Shown here: positions 59,323 to 64,000 of the stretch, piece by piece
Layout of the letters: every line of letters begins with the position of its first letter
Position numbering within the stretch: the first letter of the stretch is position 1
Origin: Parvibaculum sp.
Lineage (GTDB): Bacteria > Pseudomonadota > Alphaproteobacteria > Parvibaculales > Parvibaculaceae
Reading direction: 5' to 3'
DNA: 64,000 bases
Assembly: GCA_031291615.1 (NCBI GenBank)
Contig: JARLIS010000029.1
Coordinates: 1-64,000 of the forward strand
The notes under the pieces: model-generated
What the model was told of the DNA's origin: nothing
The model's database searches: none
What the model saw: only the letters and a program-made list of their open reading frames with translations
Translations under genes and position numbers: made by a program

Positions 59323-60519
59323 TCAGAAATCGTCCTCTTGGGTGGTTGCGCCGGCGTCGTGCCGGAAGGGTGAGTATTCGCCGAGCAGCTGAATGTCGCT
59401 GTCGACATGCTGGCGCTCGCGCTCCAGATATTCGGCGACGGCCTCGCGGAAGGAGGCGTTGGCGATCCAGTGGGCGCTGTAGGTGCGCGCGGGCAGGTAG
59501 CCGCGCGCGAGCTTGTGTTCGCCTTGTGCGCCCGCCTCGACGCGGGCAAGCCCGCGCGCGATGGCGAAGTCGATCGCCTGATAGTAGCAGCATTCGAAAT
59601 GCAGGAAGGGGTGGTGTTCGACGGCGCCCCAGTTGCGGCCGTAAAGTGCATCGCCGCCGATGAAGTTGAGCGCGCCGGCGACATAGCGGCCTTCGCGTTT
59701 CGCCATGACGAGCAGGGTTTCGTCGGGCATGCGTTCGTTGACGAGGCTGAAGAACTCGCGCGTCAGATAGGGGCTGCCCCATTTGCGGCTGCCGGTGTCC
59801 ATGTAGAAGGCATAGAAGGCGTCCCAATGGTCTTCGGTGAGATCGGCGCCCGTCACCCATTCGACGGTGACGCCGTTTTCGACCGCGCGTTCGCGTTCCT
59901 TGCGGATCATCTTGCGCTTGCGCGATGAGAGATCGGACAGGAAATCGTCGAAGGTCTTGTAGCCGCGATTTGTCCAATGGAATTGCTGGTCCGTGCGTTG
60001 CAGGAGGCCATGCGCGCCGAGGCGCTTCCACTGGTCCTCGGGCAGGAATGTGACGTGGAGCGAGGAGACGCCGGTGCGGCGCGCGACTTCGATGGCGCCG
60101 GCCAGCAATTGCTCCTCGGCGGCGATGCGGCCTGGCCCCGGTTTCGTCAGCAGGCGCGGGCCGGTTGCGGGCGTGAAGGGCACGGAGATTTGCAGCTTCG
60201 GATAGTAGCTGCCGCCCGCGCGTTCGAAAGCATCGGCCCAGCCGTGATCGAAGACATATTCGCCGCGGCTATGCGACTTCAGATACATGGGCACGCAGCC
60301 GGCGAGCGCGCCCACGCCGTCTTCGAGCAGAAGGTGATAAGGCGCCCAGCCGGTGCGGCGGGTGGCCGAGCCGCTGTCTTCTAGCGCGCTCAGGAAAGCG
60401 TGGGAGAGGAACGGATTGGCGGGTTCGCCGGGCGGGTTTGCGCAGGCGTCCCATTGGACGGCGTCCACCGCGCCCAGTCCTTGCGCTACCTTGATGATGG
60501 CTTGTTCGGCGTCGCCCAT
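59323..60519 (-). CDS. GNAT-fold (FemAB-like, DUF482) acyltransferase
   Basis: 398 residues. Belongs to the COG3146-type family: NPFLSHAFLSALEDSGSA near the N-terminus, YVFDHGWADAFERAGG, LPEDQWKRLG and a C-terminal GNAT-like core with FYMDTGSRKWGSPYL and GRNWGAVEHHPFLHFE. It probably transfers an acyl group, perhaps on a cell-envelope molecule. The stop codon directly precedes the HIT gene start. Confidence 0.85.
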   Translation of the reverse strand: MGDAEQAIIKVAQGLGAVDAVQWDACANPPGEPANPFLSHAFLSALEDSGSATRRTGWAPYHLLLEDGVGALAGCVPMYLKSHSRGEYVFDHGWADAFERAGGSYYPKLQISVPFTPATGPRLLTKPGPGRIAAEEQLLAGAIEVARRTGVSSLHVTFLPEDQWKRLGAHGLLQRTDQQFHWTNRGYKTFDDFLSDLSSRKRKMIRKERERAVENGVTVEWVTGADLTEDHWDAFYAFYMDTGSRKWGSPYLTREFFSLVNERMPDETLLVMAKREGRYVAGALNFIGGDALYGRNWGAVEHHPFLHFECCYYQAIDFAIARGLARVEAGAQGEHKLARGYLPARTYSAHWIANASFREAVAEYLERERQHVDSDIQLLGEYSPFRHDAGATTQEDDF

Positions 60520-60611
60520 GCGGGAAGTTTAGTGCATGTTCGCGGGATCGTCATGGCCGTCATGCCGGGCGTGGACGGCATTCATCTGCTCATTCGCGGC
60601 TTCAAAGATGG

Positions 60612-60660
60612 ACCCCGGCTTTCGCCGGGGTGTCGTGAGATTGACTTCAATCTCACGACA
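60612..60660. repeat. Twin palindromes at the ridA 3' end
   Basis: First stem ACCCCGGC / GCCGGGGT (60612-60631) with loop TTTC, the common end of alphaproteobacterial dispersed repeats. It overlaps by one base a perfect 14-bp inverted repeat with a 2-base centre (60631-60660, TGTCGTGAGATTGA). The stop codon of ridA lies inside the second palindrome. Confidence 0.65.
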
Positions 60661-61120
60661 CCTCGAAGATCGCTTCGATCTCGACGGCGATGTCGATGGG
60701 GAGGCTGGGGGCGGAGACGGCGGAGCGGGCATGACGGCCGGCCTCGCCGAAAATTTCGACCAGCACGTCCGATGCGCCATTGATGACGGCGGGCTGCTGG
60801 TTGAATTCCGGCGTCGAATTGACGAAGCCGAGCAGTTTCACCACGCGCGTCACGCGGTCGAGGTCGCCGCCCAGGGCTTCGCGAAGCTGGGCGATGACGT
60901 TCAGCGCGGTCAGCCGGGCGGCTTTCTTGCCTTCCTCGACTTCGAGGTCGCGGCCGAGCTTGCCCCTGAACTCCGGTCCGTTGGGGCCCATCGGACCCTG
61001 GCCCGAAATATAGACGAGCGAGCCGGTGACCACCCATGGCACGTAATTGGCGACGGGGGCGGCGGCCTTCGGCAGCACAATTCCCAATTCCTTCAACCGC
61101 GCGTCGATCCTGCCTGCCAT
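60653..61120 (-). CDS. RidA-family enamine/imine deaminase-like protein
   Basis: 155 residues, slightly longer than classic RidA. Motifs LVYISGQGPMGPNGPEFRG and HARSAVSAPSLPIDIAVEIEA; the Arg that binds the substrate carboxylate is present in ARSAV. RidA proteins remove reactive 2-aminoacrylate intermediates; longer subgroups have other roles. Divergent from aguA. Confidence 0.87.
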   Translation of the reverse strand: MAGRIDARLKELGIVLPKAAAPVANYVPWVVTGSLVYISGQGPMGPNGPEFRGKLGRDLEVEEGKKAARLTALNVIAQLREALGGDLDRVTRVVKLLGFVNSTPEFNQQPAVINGASDVLVEIFGEAGRHARSAVSAPSLPIDIAVEIEAIFEVS

Positions 61121-61202
61121 ATGGGCCTCCCGTTGCGTCCCGATTATGAGACGTTATACCTAACCCGACAGGGATGCGTGGAAAAGCCCGAAAGGCAGAC
61201 CG

Positions 61203-62246
61203 ATGAAGCTCGCCAACAAAACGCCCGCCGATGACGGCCTGTTCATGCCCGCCGAATGGGAGCCGCATGAGCGCTGCTGGATGCAATGGCCCTCGCGCGG
61301 CGAGGTCTGGGGCGAGCAGTTGCCGCAGGCCTATGCCGCCTATGCGCAGGTGGCGCGCGCCATTGCGCGCTTCGAGCCGGTGTCGATGGTGTGCCGCCAT
61401 GCCGACGAGCCGCAGGCACGGCTTGCCTGCGGGCGCGACATTGAGATCGTGCCGATCGAGATCGACGATTCATGGGCGCGGGACTCGGGGCCCATTTTCG
61501 TTGCGGACGGGAAGGGCGGCGTTGCGGGCGTGCATTGGCGTTTCAACGCCTGGGGCAATGCCTATCAGGGTTATGAGAACGACCGGAAGGTGGGAGGGGC
61601 GATCCTCGAAAAGCTCGGCATGCGGCGCTATGACGGGCCGATGAATTTCGAAGGCGGTTCGATCTGCGCCGACGGCTACGGCACCTTGCTGACGACCGGG
61701 GAATGTCTGTTCAACGACAACCGCAATCCGGAACTGACGCGCCAGCAGATCGAGGAGCGCATTGCGCTTTATCTCGGCGTTCGGCGGATCATCTGGCTCG
61801 ATCAGGGGCTCGAAGACGACGAGACGGGCGGGCATGTCGACATGATTGCCTGCTTCGCCGGGCCGGGGCGGGTGCTGCTGCATATGCCGGACGATCATTC
61901 GGATGCGAATTATGTGCGCATGCGCGAGAACAAGCTGCGGCTCGGCGCGGCGCGCGACGCACGCGGGCAGAAGCTTGAGATCATCGAGGTGCTGCAGCCC
62001 AAGATCAACCGCAAGCAGCCGGACGGGCGCAGGCTTTCGACCTCCTATGTCAATTTCTACATCGCCAATGGCGGCATCGTGATGCCGGGCTTCGACGATC
62101 CGAATGACGAGCGGGCGAGGGAGATTATCGCCGCCGCGTTTCCCGACCGCGAGGTCGTGCAGGTTCCCTCGCTCACCATCGCGGCGGGCGGCGGCGTCAT
62201 TCACTGCATCACGCAGCAGCAACCCAAGGGAACGGCGCTCGCCTGA
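61203..62246 (+). CDS. aguA: Agmatine deiminase
   Basis: 347 residues. Guanidine-modifying fold: MPAEWEPHERCWMQWPS, DDSWARDSGPIFV, NFEGGSICADG, GHVDMIACF and the catalytic Cys in GGGVIHCITQQQP. It turns agmatine into N-carbamoylputrescine. The amidase aguB lies beyond it, convergent, and the carbamoyltransferase gene follows on the plus strand, so both later steps are available. Confidence 0.94.
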   Translation: MKLANKTPADDGLFMPAEWEPHERCWMQWPSRGEVWGEQLPQAYAAYAQVARAIARFEPVSMVCRHADEPQARLACGRDIEIVPIEIDDSWARDSGPIFVADGKGGVAGVHWRFNAWGNAYQGYENDRKVGGAILEKLGMRRYDGPMNFEGGSICADGYGTLLTTGECLFNDNRNPELTRQQIEERIALYLGVRRIIWLDQGLEDDETGGHVDMIACFAGPGRVLLHMPDDHSDANYVRMRENKLRLGAARDARGQKLEIIEVLQPKINRKQPDGRRLSTSYVNFYIANGGIVMPGFDDPNDERAREIIAAAFPDREVVQVPSLTIAAGGGVIHCITQQQPKGTALA

Positions 62247-62254
62247 CGCGCGGG

Positions 62255-63148
62255 CTAGCGCAGCCCGTGCGCGGGGTGAAGCTGCTCGCCGTCATGGGAG
62301 AGAATGTCGCGGTAGAGGTCCACGCGCCGGTCGCGGAAAATGCCCCAGGCGACGCGCTGGCGGCGGTTCGCCTCGATATCGAATGAAGCGGTCAAGACGG
62401 CTTCGCTTGTTTCGTCGGCTTCGGCGACTTTCGCGCCTGTCGCGTCGGTGATGAATGACGAGCCGTAAAAGGTGATGGCGCAGCTTTCGCCTTCCTCCCG
62501 GCCGATGCGGTTCGAGGCGACGACGGGTACGAGATTGGCGGCGGCATGGCCCTGCATGGTGCGCTGCCAGTGGTCGCGCGAATGGATCGTCTCGTCATGC
62601 GGTTCGGAGCCGATGGCGGTGGGGTAGAGGATCACGTCGGCGCCCTTGAGCGCGAGGATGCGCGCCGTTTCCGGAAACCACTGATCCCAGCAGATCGCGG
62701 CGCCGATGCGGCCGAGCCGCGTGTTCCAGACGCGAAAGCCGGTGTCGCCGGGGTTGAAGTAATATTTCTCGCGATAGCCCGGACCGTCGGGAATGTGCGA
62801 CTTGCGATAGACGCCGAGAATGTCGCCGCCGGCATCCACCATCACCAGCGAATTGTAGAGCGCATTGTTCGCCCGTTCGTAAATCGACACGGGCAGGATC
62901 ACGCCGAGTTCGGCCGCGAGTTCGCGCATACGGCGGACGGCCGGGTTTTCCGCGACGGGTATCGCGAAATGCATGAAGTCGGGCTTTGTGTCCTTGCAGA
63001 AATAAGGCGTCTCGAAAAGCTCCTGGAGAAGAATGAGCCTCGCGCCGCGCTCCGCCGCCGCGCGCACTAGCTTTTCTGCGCGGGCGATGTTTTCGTCCCT
63101 GTCCCAGCCACAGGCCATCTGTGTCGCGGCAACGGTTATTTCGCTCAT
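62255..63148 (-). CDS. aguB: N-carbamoylputrescine amidase (nitrilase superfamily)
   Basis: 297 residues from the ATG at 63148 (MSEITVAATQMACGWDRD). Nitrilase triad: Glu in LILLQELFETPYF, Lys in YRKSHIPDGPGYREKY and Cys in GAAICWDQWFPETAR. It releases putrescine, CO2 and ammonia from the aguA product. The longer frame from 63175 has no better ribosome-binding site. Confidence 0.93.
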   Translation of the reverse strand: MSEITVAATQMACGWDRDENIARAEKLVRAAAERGARLILLQELFETPYFCKDTKPDFMHFAIPVAENPAVRRMRELAAELGVILPVSIYERANNALYNSLVMVDAGGDILGVYRKSHIPDGPGYREKYYFNPGDTGFRVWNTRLGRIGAAICWDQWFPETARILALKGADVILYPTAIGSEPHDETIHSRDHWQRTMQGHAAANLVPVVASNRIGREEGESCAITFYGSSFITDATGAKVAEADETSEAVLTASFDIEANRRQRVAWGIFRDRRVDLYRDILSHDGEQLHPAHGLR

Positions 63149-63252
63149 TGTCATGCCTGTTTTGATGTCAATCAATGTTCGGAAGGGCCAAAGCGGATGA
63201 TCTGTTTCCGGCGGTTCGTGCCCGGGGCGCAGTAGCGCGGAGAAGGACTGAA

Positions 63253-64000
63253 ATGGTCAGGCATTATATAAGCACGCAGGATTTCCCGAAGGAAGAGTTG
63301 CTGAGGCTCATCGAGCTTATCGGCCTGTTGAAGCGGGCAGACAAAGAGGGCGCATGCCCCAAGCTCCTTGCGGGCGCATCGCTCGGCATGATCTTCGAGG
63401 AACCTTCGACGCGAACGCGCGTTTCCTTCGAAGTGGCCATGACGAAACTCGGCGGCCACGCGATCTATATGCGCCCCGGAGAAATCCACATGGGCGTGCG
63501 CGAGTCGATCAGCGATACGGCGAAGGTCGTTTCCCGCATGGTCGATGTGATCGAGGCGAGGACGCTGAAACACCAGACGGTGGTCGACCTCGCCAGGTTT
63601 TCGACCGTTCCCGTTTTCAACGGGCTCACCGATTTCAATCATCCCACGCAGGTTCTTTGCGACGTTTTCACGATGCTTGAGCACGCGCCCGCGGGCAAGA
63701 AGCTCGAGGAGTTCAACGTCACTTTCGTCGGCGATGCGACCAATGTCTGCAATTCGCTGATGATGATCTGCACGCATTTGGGCATGTCGTTCACCCACGC
63801 GGCGCCGAAGGCATACCAGATTTCCGATTCCACGAAGGCGATCGGCCGGGCCAATTGCGAGAAGTCGGGCGGGCGGCTCACCGTGACGGATGACGTCAAT
63901 GCCGCCGTCGCCGACGCCGATTTCATCTATACGGACCTCTGGTGGTGGGTCGGGCAGGAATCCGAGATACCCGACAGGACGAAGGCGTTCATGCCGAAGT
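63253..64000 (+). CDS. ptcA: Putrescine carbamoyltransferase (partial, cut by window end)
   Basis: 249 residues visible of about 330-350. Carbamoyl phosphate site STRTRVSFEVAM, then HQTVVDLARFSTVPVFNG and TDFNHPTQVLCDVF. The region VTFVGDATNVCNSL and DFIYTDLWWWVGQESEIP follow putrescine carbamoyltransferase rather than ornithine carbamoyltransferase; the GEIHMGVRESISDTAKVVSRM segment also fits. It would phosphorolyse carbamoylputrescine to putrescine and carbamoyl phosphate. The HCLP motif lies beyond 64000. An AAGGA site precedes the ATG. Confidence 0.8.
   Translation, partial: MVRHYISTQDFPKEELLRLIELIGLLKRADKEGACPKLLAGASLGMIFEEPSTRTRVSFEVAMTKLGGHAIYMRPGEIHMGVRESISDTAKVVSRMVDVIEARTLKHQTVVDLARFSTVPVFNGLTDFNHPTQVLCDVFTMLEHAPAGKKLEEFNVTFVGDATNVCNSLMMICTHLGMSFTHAAPKAYQISDSTKAIGRANCEKSGGRLTVTDDVNAAVADADFIYTDLWWWVGQESEIPDRTKAFMPK

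Overview
This 64-kb window is ordinary high-GC chromosome from an alphaproteobacterium. The lineage is read from gene content: MipZ, an ATP12 F1-ATPase assembly chaperone, a DUF1489 protein, a CC0125/CC1285-type lipoprotein, the block rarA-crcB-rluC-gph-ATP12, a short-LID adk inside the ribosomal operon, and many GTG/TTG starts. A Parvibaculum-like hydrocarbon- or amine-degrading bacterium would fit, but the genus is a guess.

Layout. 1-14.3 kb: the end of tuf followed by the S10-spc-alpha ribosomal operon (rpsJ to rplQ, with secY and adk), closed by a strong terminator. A consensus promoter after adk and a structured leader restart transcription at rpsM. 14.4-22.6 kb: a small secreted protein, a Deg-type protease, and the overlapping rarA-crcB-rluC and gph-asmA-ATP12 genes. 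22.7-28.4 kb: both subunits of propionyl-CoA carboxylase, an unknown membrane protein, lipB and an orphan FliN-like gene. 28.6-31 kb: siroheme and APS-reductase genes. The last 85 bases of cysH occur a second time downstream, enclosing a low-GC segment with a two-gene mini-operon, followed by tRNA-Leu(GAG).

31-45.6 kb: a Kelch beta-propeller protein; leucine/isovalerate catabolism (isovaleryl-CoA dehydrogenase, thiolase, methylcrotonyl-CoA carboxylase) interleaved with a dimethylglycine-dehydrogenase-like gene, a kinase-like gene and a divergent TetR regulator; then DUF1489, a lipoprotein and panC. 45.7-51.4 kb: an iron alcohol dehydrogenase (frameshifted here), an aldehyde dehydrogenase, a glutamine-synthetase-like ligase and an APC permease, all on the minus strand. 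Together they resemble a gamma-glutamylation route for an amine or amino alcohol. 51.7-58.7 kb: mipZ, a SPOR-domain DD-carboxypeptidase, clpS, clpA and two small folds (NTF2-like, VOC). 58.9-64 kb: HIT, GNAT and RidA proteins, then agmatine deiminase, N-carbamoylputrescine amidase and a putrescine carbamoyltransferase cut by the window end.

I found no CRISPR array, phage cluster, transposase or integrase. The least explained stretch is the cysH-bounded low-GC insert at about 29.9-30.75 kb. The most coherent candidate pathway is the 45.7-51.4 kb amine cluster.
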